Below, piece after piece: positions 49,150 through 61,645 of a stretch of 64,000 nt of DNA. Source of the stretch: Hyaloperonospora brassicae (Eukaryota; Oomycota; Peronosporomycetes; Peronosporales; Peronosporaceae). Location: assembly GCA_947650285.1 (NCBI GenBank), contig CANTFL010000553.1:186001-250000 (forward strand). The letters run 5' to 3'. Made by a program: the position numbers and the translations under genes. Under the pieces are notes generated by a model, which saw nothing but the letters and a program-made list of their open reading frames with translations, was not told where the DNA came from and did no database searches. Numbering within the stretch: the first letter of the stretch is position 1; every line of letters starts with the position of its first letter.

Positions 49150-51050
49150 CACAAAACCCGAAACCTATCAAGTTCGTGGAAGAAGAAATAAAGACGGAAG
49201 AATGGAAATGTGATACATTGACCAAGGTGTACGAGCGGAAGATGCTCAAGGATATACTATCATACCACCCAGTACTCCAAGTGATGAAGCTAAAGGTGAT
49301 CGACGAGATTCAAGATCCGGTATCGACACCACCAAGTGCATCGAATATGCTGAAAGGAATCTACGGGATAATACAACTTCTGCATGAAGCAAGATTTGTG
49401 GTGGATATGTACGATGTGAAAAAGCTGTTGGAGTGTGATCAAGATCAAATCAACTACGCATACCGACCGTTATACGAGAAGCTGATCCCTTTCATAGGCA
49501 AAGCCAAGATTAAAGATCAAGCGAATACCGCGATCGCGGACATGCAGAAGAAATAAAACACCGGATCGTCGAAGTATGCTTCAGCGGAATCAGAGATCGA
49601 GTCAGACGCCTCATTTGGTATTCAGCGAATGTCGCTAGACCCCAGTGGATCCGCTCATCTGCTTGATCGCGCCAAGGAAATCAAGGCCGAACTGCGATAA
49701 TCAGCTGGACGCGCTACCGGAGACAATACATCGGCTCTGCAAGGACACATGCGGTCTTACATCGATAATGCGATGGAGCGATTTGAACAAAGCCAACAGA
49801 TTCATGCCTGTCAAGCGATTGATTTAATTCAATTGATCAAGATGCCGAGAGCTCGAGTCGCCTACTTCCCGGATGTCGAGATAGAATCGGTCGGACCAAG
49901 TCGGGGCCGATCGGATTGTGGTAATTTCGGTGGATATATCCGGTATGAATCGGATCGGGAGAACTCGAGACATCCATTAATGACGCCCGCAGAAGTGTCA
50001 GTGAATCAAGGGCCGTCTCCTCAACGTATTCGTTTTCGGTGATCGGCGAGCTCAAGGAATTAAATGGTAGAGAACGAGAGGAAGACCGCGCGAGAAGCTT
50101 GATCAGCAAGGTCAAGTCGGCGTTCCTTAGGTACCAAATACCAGAAGAAGAGAAATGTCTGGTGGTGATCGGTTAATTACCGAAGGGACCGGCATAGAAT
50201 TGGCACAGGTTACAGAGTCTCACTACTCGTCGCACGTGGAAAGATCTGCGGGAAGGTTTTAAGGTGCAATATGGAGGGTACGGCGTGTTAAATTCCAGAC
50301 AGTACACCACGCACGCAAACGACTGGATGAAACCCCGCTGGAGTATTAACACCGATTGAATGGAACAGATACAGAGCCAAGGTCGAAATTCGAGAAGGAA
50401 GACTCGCTACGCGGCGTGAACATGTGGAGCATTTCATTTCTACGCTGGAAGATCGCGATTTAGCGAAACAGTTGACTCTACTGCGATTGTCGAACGGACG
50501 ACATGCAAGAAACGTTATTTGCGTATCAGCGGATGGAAAACCGTTACGCGAAGGCGTCGATGGGATCGAGAAAGTTTCATCAGCGATCAAAAGTTAATGC
50601 TGATCATGTGCCGTCAACATTAACCCGAGCCGCATAAACGATCAGGGTAATAAGCGAGAGCAGCAGTTAGGAGTCGGATCCAAGTGGATCGGAAGAGGAT
50701 GTGGATCGGAGCAGAGTTTGTGCAACTACCGTCCCCACTCGATTGCAATCAAACCAAGATCATCGTATGCCACATGAAGAAGCTAATCAGGAAAGTTTAG
50801 TGATCACGGAGAAAGATCAAAACCGTGCACTCACTGTGGATCGAACAAGCATAATGATCGTGGCTACTGGAAGCGATTGACTTGCCAGAAGTTGGTCGTA
50901 AAGGACATCCATCGAAAAAGTACTTTAACGCGTGTGCAGCTTGTGGTAAAGTGCATGGAGAGTTCTAAGTGCCCTTTATAAAAGTTCTACAATCTGATGC
51001 GCCAATGGTATGTGCCTACCAAGCACGCATGAATGTTTCCGTACTAGGCG
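49150..51050 (+). pseudogene. Element C gag remnant
   Basis: A 126-codon piece (49176-49556) encodes an N-terminal helical domain (LTKVYERKMLKDIL, then EARFVVDMYDVKKLL) followed by a stop. A piece at 49749-50042 continues it. A capsid part near 50380-50480 has REHVEHFISTLEDRDLAKQL, and a decayed Cys-rich piece near 50935 reads CAACGKVHGE. It matches the N-domain, capsid and zinc order of Phytophthora Ty3/gypsy Gag as I recall it. Stops and frameshifts throughout. Confidence 0.75.
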
Positions 51051-51204
51051 GAGGGGGTGTTAAACTAGGACGCTCACCAGGATGAAATCTGGTACGAGCC
51101 GAGCGTTCTAGGCTCTGCGTATATGCATTCGTTGAGAAACAAGTAAATGATTTACTAGTTAATGATCAGGCCGAGCCGATCGCTACTATACGTACTGATT
51201 TAAA

Positions 51205-54200
51205 TTGTGTCCGACTATTTTAAGTGTGCAACGAATTGAAAAATACACCCGATCAGCCGTGAAGATGGAGCTCGATCGCGCACCAGGGATATCTCGTGAG
51301 TATTGGAAATACCACACCACCGGGAAGCTGTTCAAGCAGGCTAAAGCGGTTAGCAAGATCAATAATGAGAAGGCAACTTTGCTGTTTCATTACGGTACTA
51401 AAGTGTTAATCACCGACACCACCTTTGCTCGTAAGGTAGGGTGCATGATCGGCGAAAGCCAGACTCAAGAATGTGTCGGCAGATGGGAAAACGCATACAG
51501 GTCAATTGGGCGCACGACGATCAATATTATATTGGACGGCTCACTAGTGTATTTTTCGACGTATGGTTCGGTGATCAAGTCGGTCAAGTGGCTATACTAG
51601 GTATATATTCAATGGTCCCGGCGGAGATTCGCTTGGATCTAGCGGACGGAATGCTATGTATACCCGATGAAGTCCGCATTGGTCTAGCGGGGAGTAGGCC
51701 ACTTTATAGATCGACCATCCAAGATATTAATCTGAATGATCAACACTTGGTGATTACGGTTGGCTTACCAACATAGGTGAGGATAGTTATCGCGCCACCA
51801 AGAGCTAAACTGTGGGTAAGACGAGACGTGGAGTGGGTATAAACTGGAACTACCGGATCTGGCAGGATCAACTATTTACAGCTTACAAAACTATGCGATC
51901 GCGAGGTGATTTCACGCCGGGGAACTCCATTAGGAATGTGGATGGTAGAGGACGCGATACGCCGATCGCAGGGGTACGTGTCTGTGGGGTCGCGACGTTA
52001 TAATGAGTGACAGACACTAGCGTTCGAGGCTACAACTGATCGAGAAGAAGTCTCGCCTGCAACGTATGAAGGGCCATTGGTTGATCAGCGATCATATCCT
52101 ACGCCGAAAATATTTAAAACGCCAAGAAGTGAAGACAGACAAAAAAGGCGAACGACTGCAGTGCTGACAAGTTACAACGTGATCAAAACGTAATCGACGA
52201 AATTTGATTCACTACATAGACGAGAGTGAAAACGATGATCGCGCTATGAAGAATAATTAGAGATCGATCAAGGTTCTTGTGACGAAACATAAAAATGACG
52301 ATACGCAAGACGATGATCGTTTGCAACCATGTCAAAGAAATCTAGCAGAGTGATGACGCCTACTGTGACAGGGAGGATCGATTGCGAGGAGCCTGATCGG
52401 GGACAGAGACGATCTATCGATCAACCAGACGCGAATTCTACCATGGATGGTGATGAACAAAAACAATCCAGAATCAGTCTGACATGATCGCGAGGGACAC
52501 AGAAGAGCGGTGTATCCAGCCCGAGGAAGATGTTTGTCTACCAACGAAAGTTTCTTCGTTGATCTCTAAGACCCAATAATGCAGGGGGGGGTGATCAGTC
52601 ACAAGATTGGCATGAGGAGTCAAACCCTGAAGTAAAGATGGTCGACGCAATAGATATCGGGCGAGGTATTAGCGATTTTCTGCAAGGAGGGTCCCGCTTT
52701 TAGACATACTAAAGAGCGATCAGAGATTGTGGGATACAGAAAAACCCGATCGATGAAACGGAACGACGTCGTGGCGATCTAAGAAGAAAATACGGTGGTA
52801 AAACCGCTTACCGAGTCGACGTATCGTTACGAAAGTGGAGAGTTGTACGCTGAGGAGGTCGATCAGCACATGCCGATCCTACCGGAAGTTTTCACACCGA
52901 CGGCCGAGATATTTTTAGAGGACATTCAAGTGGGTGACCCAGGAGAGCCATTGTCAAGTGATCAATAAAATTTGCGACAACTAATATGGGCGAATCTCCA
53001 TCTGCTAATCGGCAAAGGTAATGCCCTACCCCCTGCGGCTCGTGGAGCGGTCTGTGATATTGATATCGGAGGCGCTAATCCGATCACACAGAGAGTGCGA
53101 CCGGTCGCTCCCAAATTTCGCAAGAAGCTAGCTGATCTGATCAAGGGACTATGGACGGCGCAGATAATTCGCCCGTCCACTTCTCCGTAGGCATCACCGA
53201 TCGTGGTGATCATAAAGTAGAATGGAGAAGATATTCGATTATGCCGCGACTATAAACGAGTAAATTAGCTGACGAGATTGATGGTTTACCCCATGCCTTT
53301 GATCATCGACTTGCTACACGATATGGATAAAGCCATCTGGTAATAATTCTTTGGATATGACAAGTGGGTTTTGGGTAGTGGGGATGACGGAACGAGCCAG
53401 AGAAATTTCGGCGTTTATAATACTATCATGCCTGTTTGAATGGAAGAGGATGCCGATTTGGATTAAAGAACGCACCGCAGGTTTACAGAGCCGGATCGAC
53501 AATGTCTTTTATGGGTAATAGAAAATTGGTACACGTCCAGCTACGATTGGCTCACGATCATCAGATCTTATCGATGTGTTTACCCAGAATGAACCAGATT
53601 CGGACATGAAGGCGCTGGTTCTTGGTAGAAGGTCATACATAAACGATATACTTGTAACGGCCGAGACATTAAAACTCTCTGCCACAAAGTTGAACGATTG
53701 CTGGACGTATGTAACCGGTGGAATTTATCGATCAGTTTGGCTAAGATTTTCTGGGAACGACGCAAGGTAGACTACCTGGGTCATCAAGTATCACTGAATG
53801 GATATGTAGCAACCCCAAAAGATTTGAAATCATTGATAAAAATACCATTTCCTCGATCACTACGGTCAATGCAATTGTTTATGGGAAGCCTCAACTATTA
53901 AAGTCGATTCATAGAGGAAATTTCGGTGTACGCCTTAGTCCTGTGAGCATTACGAGAGGCTGAATTCCATGAAAATCCGACGGACGTATGACGAACCGAG
54001 AACGATGGAGGTTGATGGGCGAAGTCGACTTTGTCATATTATCCTTTAAGTCGATCGCTATCAGTACCTAATTCCTAGGTTCAATCAGGAATTGAACCCA
54101 ATTATTGGGGGTAATCAGGAGTTGAACTCATTTTCTGAGGTCGATCATGAATCTCGCCCAATTACTGAGGGCGATGAGAAATTTTACCCATTTTCTGAGT

Positions 54201-57060
54201 GCGATCGCGATCAGTACCCAATTTTTGGGGGGAGATCCGAAATCGCACGCAATTCGAGAGGACGATTGCGATCAATATTTACTCTCCGGGGGAGACCAGG
54301 ATTCGGAAGGCATAAGTCGCTGGAGAAAGCATCAATCGCATTCGATTGCCTGCAGCAGAAGATAGCGACTACACTCATTTTGAAACCTTTTGACCCGGAT
54401 CTACCGCCAGTGATTGTGGTGTATGCCAGCAAGTGGGCTGTGTCGGCGGCATTGCTGCAGAAACCTGAGGAGGTGTACTGGCCGGTCACTTTTTCAAGCC
54501 GTACGTTGAAGCCCAACGAAGTTAACTATGGCATGATGGAGAAGGAGGTACTAGCATTGCTAAGGATGCTTTATATATGCTATACCATGCTAGTGTATCG
54601 TGGGATCACTGTGCTGACGCGTTATTCAATCTTAGTCTGGTTGTTTTAATCTTACGGTCTCAACGATAGATTAGAACGATGGACTGCATTGTTATTAAAC
54701 TGGACACTGGAGATCCGTCGATGTGAGAAGGGTGAAGACGAGATACTTGGTACTCTGGCAGCGAGGATTACCCCTCCGCAAGAAGTTCCAAAAATGTTGA
54801 TCGCGATTGTGCCAAGAAAAAATCCACGACAAATGATCAGTATGCCTCCACCTGCGGTCGAAGAAGAAGAAAACCTCTGGGTGGCTAGTTTCGATGGGTC
54901 TGCTAGAGTGAAGAGAAAGTGCGAAGCATGCAGCGCGATTGTATGGAAATTACTAGATTGGAATGTTGTGGCTGCTGCATCTGAGTTCATCCTGATCCAA
55001 CTGTCAACGAAGCAGAGCTTAGAGGACTACTTCTTTGTGTTGATTTGTTGACTGATCAGACCAGGGAACGAGTGATCATATGTGGAGATTCGAATTGAGT
55101 GATCAGGCAAGTGCGTGGAGAGATCGATTGCAAGGCCCCGATCCACAATTACTGAGACATAAATTGATGGAGGAACTCCGATGCTGGTCTAAGCATGATT
55201 CCCTACCAGTGAAATTCTATTGGAGCACGAGCGCAGATCGATTGAAAAGTAAGGCTCTTCAGAGAGAGAAGGGTAGGATAGTGATAAGTTACCAAGATCG
55301 CCAAGATCTAGTGACTATGAATCCTCTAGACGAGTTACTGTTACCCCGCAAGATAAATTAGAAGGTGCGAGTAGCTGCGATTACCATGCTGCCACACGAC
55401 GACGCCATTTACGACAAATTGTCCAAGAAGAGGATGTACGACAGATATGAAACGAGCGGGTCAAACAAGCTCAGGTTGAAGATAGTTGGATCTTAAACTT
55501 AAAGTTCTATCTGACTGAAGACGTATCTACGATTACATCGGCGGACGTAAAAATCATGTGCCTTGATCGCGCCGAACTATGAGGTCGATCAGGATGAGTT
55601 GTTACGCTTTGGCCCAGATCAGCTTTAACGCCAGAAGATCGCGTAGAGCTGGGCCATTTGGTCATCCCGGAGCTATTGCAGTAGGATTTTTTACATCATT
55701 ATCATACCATTTCTAGTGGAACCCACCAGGATAAAGGTCAAAATTATCAGCGGATCAGGTCAAAGTTTCACTGAAGAGGTCTGTATCGAAGTGTACAACG
55801 TAATGTGGGAGAGTGTGTGGATTATGATACAGATTAAGTCCGCCCTTGAGATCGAAGTGGCTCGCCGAGTAAAGTACAAGCAACATTTCGTTGATTCTGA
55901 CGATGGAACATATTCCGTCTTTGCCGCGATAATTTGTAGGGAACACAGAGTTTTTAATACGGTTCAACCTGCTCTCTGGATATGTGGTTGCGAGAACGAG
56001 TGCATCTCGGACAGCACAAACAATCGCGGTGAACTACGAAGAATGTGTAGTCAAATGTTTGGCGCAAGTGAAGCAATTCGTCACGATAGAGAGCCAGGAT
56101 CTATATCTGATTTTTTTCAGGCATTAAATGGGATCGTGGGCCAGAAACAAAGAGCTACTATGGCTTATAGGCTACAAGCAAACGGCACAGCAGAGCGCAT
56201 GGTACAGACGTTAACTAGAGCGATGAAGATGTATGTGTCGGACGAGAACCAGAGAGATTGGGATGAATACGCCGAACGCTTGACATAAGCGATCAACACT
56301 GCACATTATTGGGTTCGCGGTGACACCCCCATTCGATCTGATCCACGGTTGGGACCCCCTATCAATGTTTGAAGCCACGTTACCTCTAGAGAGTACCGCG
56401 TCGCGAGATCGAGATCCACGACGATGGCGGGTTGGCATACAACGCCATTATCAAAAGGCGAGAGCGACGGTGAACAGTCGACTGAAGGAAGCAATTCAAG
56501 ATCGCTCTGATCAGCATAATCAAGATCGCGATCTGCTGGACATATGCAGCGGATCGCAAGTCTGGCTATTTCTGGATCGTCTGAGGGAAGGGTACGCTCG
56601 AAAACTAGCACATATGTTGCACGAACCGTTCATTATGATCGATAAGTGCGGGGATCACGTTGTGAGATTGTAAATATCAGGTACGCCCTACCAAGGTTTC
56701 TCAGTGATTTACGTGTCGAAGATGAAACTCGTACGACTGTTTCTGGATCGACCGATGGAACAACTGAGAATAAGTGAAGCGAATCGAGTTAATTTTGACG
56801 AAGATTAATTACTAGAAGACAGTTGGGTAGGTGATCTGGCAGAAGACGAGTTCGAAGTGTAGAGAATAACGAACATGCGATCAGGACGGCGGAAACGTTA
56901 TGGCAGGTTGCACCGACAGTTCAAAGTCAATTGGAAAGGGTATGGTGATCCGTCGTGAATGGACGAAGCCATTTTGAACTGCGTAGCGTTGATAAAAGAA
57001 TGGGATCGTGATAGTAAGCGGAAGAAACGGTTTTAAGTGATGCAGTCGCACGAAGAGGGG
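51205..57060 (+). pseudogene. Element C pol remnant with inactivated protease and RT
   Basis: Protease (51205-51776): the expected D-T/S-G-A motif reads HYGT (about 51390), so the catalytic Asp is gone; the C-terminal part PAEIRLDLADG remains. RT: GKGNALPPAARG (about 53010), SPIVVIIK (53195), then a YIND tetrad at about 53638 where YxDD is expected, then DYLGHQVS (53770). RNase H: PVIVVYASKWAVSAALL (54405) and SFDGSARVK (54890). Integrase: zinc region near 55400-55480, then RHDREPGSISDFF (56075) and QANGTAERMVQ (56175). Chromodomain: FKVNWKGYGDPS at about 56925. Stops and frameshifts separate the parts. Overall a dead Ty3/gypsy Pol. Confidence 0.85.
54031..54240. repeat. 30-bp tandem repeat (about 7 units) in element C pol
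   Basis: Seven consecutive 30-bp units, five of them clear: ATTGAACCCAATTATTGGGG (54091), GTTGAACTCATTTTCTGAGG (54121), ATCTCGCCCAATTACTGAGG (54151), ATTTTACCCATTTTCTGAGT (54181) and TCAGTACCCAATTTTTGGGG (54211). The period is exact, so each unit adds 10 residues in frame. It lies in the linker between RT and RNase H. Confidence 0.9.
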
Positions 57061-57342
57061 AATGCAGGTGAGTAAGGGTCAGGTCGCTGACTTGAGGCCA
57101 CATATGAGAAGGCTGTATGGGAAGGTAGAAATGCGGTAGATGTTATGAGTATGGCAATCGAAGGATTACCGACGTGATTAGTAGGTGAAGTTCTTGCAGT
57201 ATTGATGATCGCCAGGGATCAGCATCGGTGGATCTGATCGCGGTAATCAAATCAGTGGATCTTTGATCGCGAGTGATCTGGACGGAGGTTGACCTGATCG
57301 ATCATGGAATAAGAGAAGAAAAAGCATGGAGACGAATTTCAA

Positions 57343-57960
57343 CTATGAATTACGAGGATTCAAACGAAAGAGAAAATTAATATTGAACGAAGTGACTGAC
57401 AACTCTTGGACGTTTAACAAGGTAAAAATTTGCCAGAGATACGGGTGATCGAAGATCCAGGATGTTTTGCGATCGCAGACCGATATTAATAACGCCACGG
57501 CTCGGCTGAGGCAGCTAGAGACAAGGCAGTGATTAAGTTTGGAATCTTGGCCGTATTGCATCCTAGACCAGGGCACCACAATATTTTCTCTGACGAGGCC
57601 GGGAAGTGTAAAAAGAAGGGGTTCAACAGAATGTGATAAGTTGAAATACCCGTCGATCATCCCTTGAAGGATAAAGCGGAGGACAGTTTTCCAACGAGGC
57701 TCCGATCGCGATCGGCGTTGCCGGCGCTCTTCCCAAAATTCGGCCAGTCCCGGATCTGCCTGGCGCTGCCGACTGGGGATGGGGAGAACATAGGTCGATT
57801 CCCATAGCGCCTGTCGATGACGATCTTCAAACGCGCGATACGTTTCCACCAACGTCTTGAACCACTCAGTCACTAAAAAGAAGATCGGCTCGATCAGTTG
57901 ATGGAGAATTAACCATGTTTCTTGGCTGTAGAGAGAAGTGATCTGCGCCGAAGAAATCAA
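57343..57960 (-). pseudogene. Element C antisense frame, helical domain
   Basis: A 205-codon minus-strand frame just after the chromodomain. The part near 57860-57560 reads as a real helical protein (YRAFEDRHRQALWESTYVL, FWEERRQRRSRSEPRWKTVL and VPWSRMQYG); the end is less convincing. It resembles hypothetical proteins that I recall next to Phytophthora Ty3/gypsy elements. It is probably the remains of an antisense gene of the element, with a broken N-terminus. Confidence 0.5.
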
Positions 57961-58127
57961 CCGGGGACCCCATTGAATAACCCGGAGTGCCGACGGCCTC
58001 GGTGCCTTGTACGCGGGGAACGGAACGTTTTCGGCTTGTAGAAATGTTTGACCATGAATTCCACATCCAGCTCAGCGACACTGGTATCGCTGACTCGACG
58101 CAACGACCAGGGGCTTACTTGAAAAGT

Positions 58128-59009
58128 TTACCGGGGAACGCTACAGCTGTACCCAGGGATCCACTGATCGTGCGGTACACGAGTGGCTGGCAGCGCGATA
58201 TATTGGCCGGGAGACAACAGATTGTTCACGTCCTCGCGATCATCACTGGAAATGCTAAGACTGCCAGTGAATCGCTCTACAGCTTGCCCAGATGATCGAT
58301 CGTGGATACCTTGAATTTCTTGGAAGCCGTCGATAGAGCCGGAGAAGAAGATCGCGAGTTGGAGTGGGTTTTTCAATGACGATCGTGGATGCAGGTCGAT
58401 CAAGTTTGGACAATTTAGCAGAAGTCGAAGCTCGTCTGCGGGAAGTAGATCGCGACCTAAATAGCGCGGCGCGGGTGGCATCCCCCGAAGAACTGGACGA
58501 ATCGCTCAAGTCGGATGACGAACAAAACCAATTCTCCGGATTAGCTCGACTTTCCATCTCTTCATGGGACGTATTTGTGGAGACCACTGGAGACCCCTAA
58601 CCGGAGGAAAATTAGCAGGATTCTTTGGGCACGCCCGGGTGAACGCTTGGACGATACTGATCGCTTGGGTTTAGGTGATCGCGTTGACCCAGCTGATCTC
58701 CCGTGAGAAGGCAAGCATGCGGGGGCTGCTACCGGTGCGGATGCAGTAGACTTGGTATGATCGACCGTTCGCAGCAACTCAGCTGATTGCGCGGAATTTC
58801 CGCCGAAGCCGACCTAGTTGATTGCGTGGGCAATGTCGATCGCGGGAAAGAAGTAGTCTGGGTTGGCTTGGTACGCGATGTAGGCTTGCCCGATTGCTGG
58901 ATCTTGTCTGTGGCTTAGAAGCATCAATCTGCACCGCATCAGCTGATTGCGTGGCCGGAGATGATCGCGTAGGCCCAGCAGAAGACTTCGAGCGGGCACA
59001 TCGCGTCAA
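58128..59009 (-). pseudogene. Element C antisense remnant, Ser-rich middle
   Basis: Several overlapping broken minus frames: QAYIAYQANPDYFFPAID near 58940-58880, a Ser/Pro/Arg-rich stretch near 58770-58590, and SSSDLSDSSSSSGDATRA near 58530-58470. The opposite strand also reads as an acidic protein at 58364-58600 (SPEELDESLKSDDEQ). I favour minus because both flanking remnants are minus. Low confidence. Confidence 0.35.
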
Positions 59010-59252
59010 AGTCCTGGTCGAGGTCAGAGGAGAGGAGTCTCCGAAAACCCTAGAATGCTTGGACCGGAGACCATGGTTACTTTCGCTCCGGTTACGCTTG
59101 CTTTATGAAGAAGCTGGAACTGACGCTGTAGCAAATGGAATACCAGATTCTAGCTGAGCCAGATAAGCCCGAAGTTGGTCGCAATCAGCGACAGCTAGAT
59201 CACGATCGGCGATCGCGATATCACGAGCATTTTCCCGGCCCTGAATCTTGCG

Positions 59253-59759
59253 TTAGGGACACGCAATTTTGTAGTGGAAATTCGCCATCACCTTGCGCAG
59301 TCGATCCAGTTCGCGCTTTTTATCCGTGATCTCCGCGCCATGTTGATCACGCAGCGTTAAAAATGACGCGATCTGTTTCTCGAGATCGGCAATCCTCTGC
59401 TGATCGCGAGCAGAGGCGCCCTGGCACTTATTCGCGTCGACGTCCCGGAGAGCTCGGACCGACTGGAGCTGCGAAATCCGGGTTCTAAACTTTTGGTTAA
59501 GCGAGCTGATATCTTGCCGATACTGCTTCTCGAGAGACGCACGAACTGCAGTCTGGTCACGCCGACTCTTTTCTGGGTCCGAGGAGACAGCGTCGGACAG
59601 GGAGGTCTTCAAGCGCTCGATCTCGTTCTTTAAGTCGTAAATCCTTGCCACCCGATCCTCCTGCTTGTTCAAGAAGCCTTTGTATTTTTTGCTGCGCTGA
59701 CGAGCCTTCTGAAAAGAGAAGAACAAACGATAGAAATGATGCTTGACATATTTACGCAA
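59253..59759 (-). pseudogene. Element C antisense coiled-coil frame
   Basis: A 168-codon open minus frame with a strong coiled-coil composition: DLKNEIERLKTSLSDAV, then ASLEKQYRQDISSLNQKF and QRIADLEKQIASF followed by ITDKKRELDRLRKVM. Heptads of Leu/Ile with Glu/Lys/Arg run through nearly all of it. It lies between pol and the 3' LTR on the opposite strand, as in A and B. It is probably part of a longer antisense protein; the ends are broken. Confidence 0.6.
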
Positions 59760-60369
59760 CTGGATCCCGAATTAACGCAACTCGTTTAACTCCTGCACCA
59801 GGCAATCGCCTCGGTGCTTCTATTCCTTCAGGGCATCTTTAAGGAAGTTTTACTGCCTCACGATCTCCTCGTAGTTCTCCAAGCGATTGTAAAGAGCGGC
59901 GACTATGCTGGCCATAGTCGGTTGATCAACATACGCAGCAGTCGTCACCTTGGTACTGGGAAGAAGCGGGTACGACCCGGCGTACGAACTATTTAGGTCT
60001 CAGACGTGCGTCACCTGACCAAGAGACGACTCACCCTAATCGGAAGAAGAAGAGGTGCCAGAAAGTTTTGTTGTTGACATGGCGTAAAATTAACACGAGG
60101 GACTGACCAAGCGAAAAGATAGGTGTGCAGTCAAACCAACACTGTGTGGCGACTAACGGCGCAGGGGACGACTATGGTAAAGCGACTATGGACACTTGCT
60201 ATAGAGGAACTGATCGCATTCCCGTTATGTCCGAGCCAGTTAACGGTTGGCGGCCCGGTCCCACATCTGGTCAGATCACGTCCATGGGACAGTCAGACTA
60301 AAGTGGTAACAGATTGGGCAGGTTGGGACCTGCGATCTTAGGTCAAGGTATGAGGCGGAAGGTAACGTT
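59760..60369. other. Element C 3' non-coding stretch
   Basis: Between the antisense coiled-coil frame and the right LTR I see no supported gene. It should hold the PPT of C, but no tract next to a clear TG start stands out. Confidence 0.4.
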
Positions 60370-61640
60370 GGCGATCAGTCGATCAAGAACGAAACCGCGA
60401 TCAGTAGGGCATTCGCGATCACGGAGGCGATCGAAATCGTGATTAGTGATCGAGACCGTGATCGGTGATGAGGTATGTAATCGAGATCAGGTTGGTGTGG
60501 AGCACACCATATGATCCGAAATCAGCAAGTCGATCGTAATCAAAGAGGCGATCGAGACCGTTATCATTGATCAGGTAGGTGATCGCGCTCAAGATGGTGT
60601 GGAGCACACCATGTGATTCGTGATCAGCAAGGCGATCGAGATCAGAAATTGATCGAGATCGTGATTAGTGAACAGGTATGTGATCGCGATCGTGATCATT
60701 GATTAGGTAGATAATCGCGTTCGTGTTGGTGTGGAGCACACCATGTGATCCACGATCATCAAGGCAATCACGATCAGGAGGCAAACGAAATCGTGATCAG
60801 TGACCAGGTATGTGATTGCGATCAAGTTGATGTGGAGCACACCATGTGATCTGCGATCAGCAAAGCGATCGCGATCAAGAAGCGATCGAGATCGTGATTA
60901 GTGATCAGGTATGTGATCGCGATCAGACAAGCACATCTGGTGTGGGCCACGCAAGTTCAAGATCGCTACCGTCTAGAGAGAGCGACATGTGGCAAACGAT
61001 GTCCAAGCCATGGGGATAGGGATAGGGTTGTTTGGTTTGATTGGTAACATTAAACACAGTTCAATTTGATTCAAAGTACACGTGTCCAATTCTTCTCCGG
61101 GTGGATCATTGGCCACCCGACGTCAAGGAAAGGCTTACACACTTTAATTAATTGATATCCTTGGATTGTTTAGCCAGGGATCAAGATCCCTCAAACAACA
61201 CCCCAACTGCAACTGGACGCAGAAAACCCTTTGTAATTGAGGACCTAAGATCGCGAGGCGGATCATGTGGTCAGAAGGCTCGAAAATCAAGGTGTACATT
61301 TGGAGAAGGAGATCTGTTACAGATCAGAGTGACTCATATCGAGCACCACACAAGCATACATGTGATCACGTGACAAATTCCACGTGATCACACCAACCCC
61401 GATCGTGGTGTGAAGATTTCCACACCGTGATCGAACCTCGACCCCATCGCAAACACGGTCGAGTTTTCCATTGACACGAGTCCACGTGGAAGAGAGCAAC
61501 CCACTCCAGCTACGGGTACACAAGGTGAGGAAGGCAATCAACGACATCGAACCCGAGAACCCTCTCCGTTAGTCGGTCGTCCGGGCGCCAGTGGAGAGTT
61601 GGTATCGACTCCTCAATAGAGCGATCACCACTCCACCACA
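60370..61640 (+). repeat. Element C right LTR
   Basis: It matches the left LTR from about 60945 to 61640 and ends in CACCACA. Upstream part 60430-60930 holds tandem repeats. It is longer than the left copy mainly through more repeat units. The start is approximate. Confidence 0.75.
60400..60935. repeat. GATC-dense tandem repeats in the LTR of C
   Basis: Repeats anchored by GTGTGGAGCACACCAT at 60495, 60597, 60729 and 60830 (spacing 102, 132 and 101 bp), each followed by runs such as GATCGCGATCAG and GATCAGGTATGTGATCGCG. By eye about 35 GATC sites lie within 570 bp, where about 2 are expected. The left LTR holds fewer, more diverged units. Confidence 0.85.
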
Positions 61641-61645
61641 GTTCT

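Larger units (their letters stand above)
47654..61640 (+). mobile_element. Element C: degenerate Ty3/gypsy retrotransposon
   Basis: Direct repeats near 47654-48737 and 60370-61640 flank PBS, gag, protease, RT, RNase H, integrase and chromodomain remnants on the plus strand, then opposite-strand frames from 57343 to 59759. The internal part is about 11.6 kb. Catalytic residues are lost in protease and RT, so it cannot move by itself. It belongs to a different Ty3/gypsy family from B, judged by Gag and Pol wording, and its LTRs are GATC-rich. Left boundary is uncertain because it abuts or is cut by B. Confidence 0.85.

Noticed and set aside
57987..59157. Plus-strand ORFs opposite the antisense region of element C
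   Set aside because: Short, broken and low-complexity where protein-like. They are more simply shadows of minus-strand remnants, though 58364-58600 is ambiguous.
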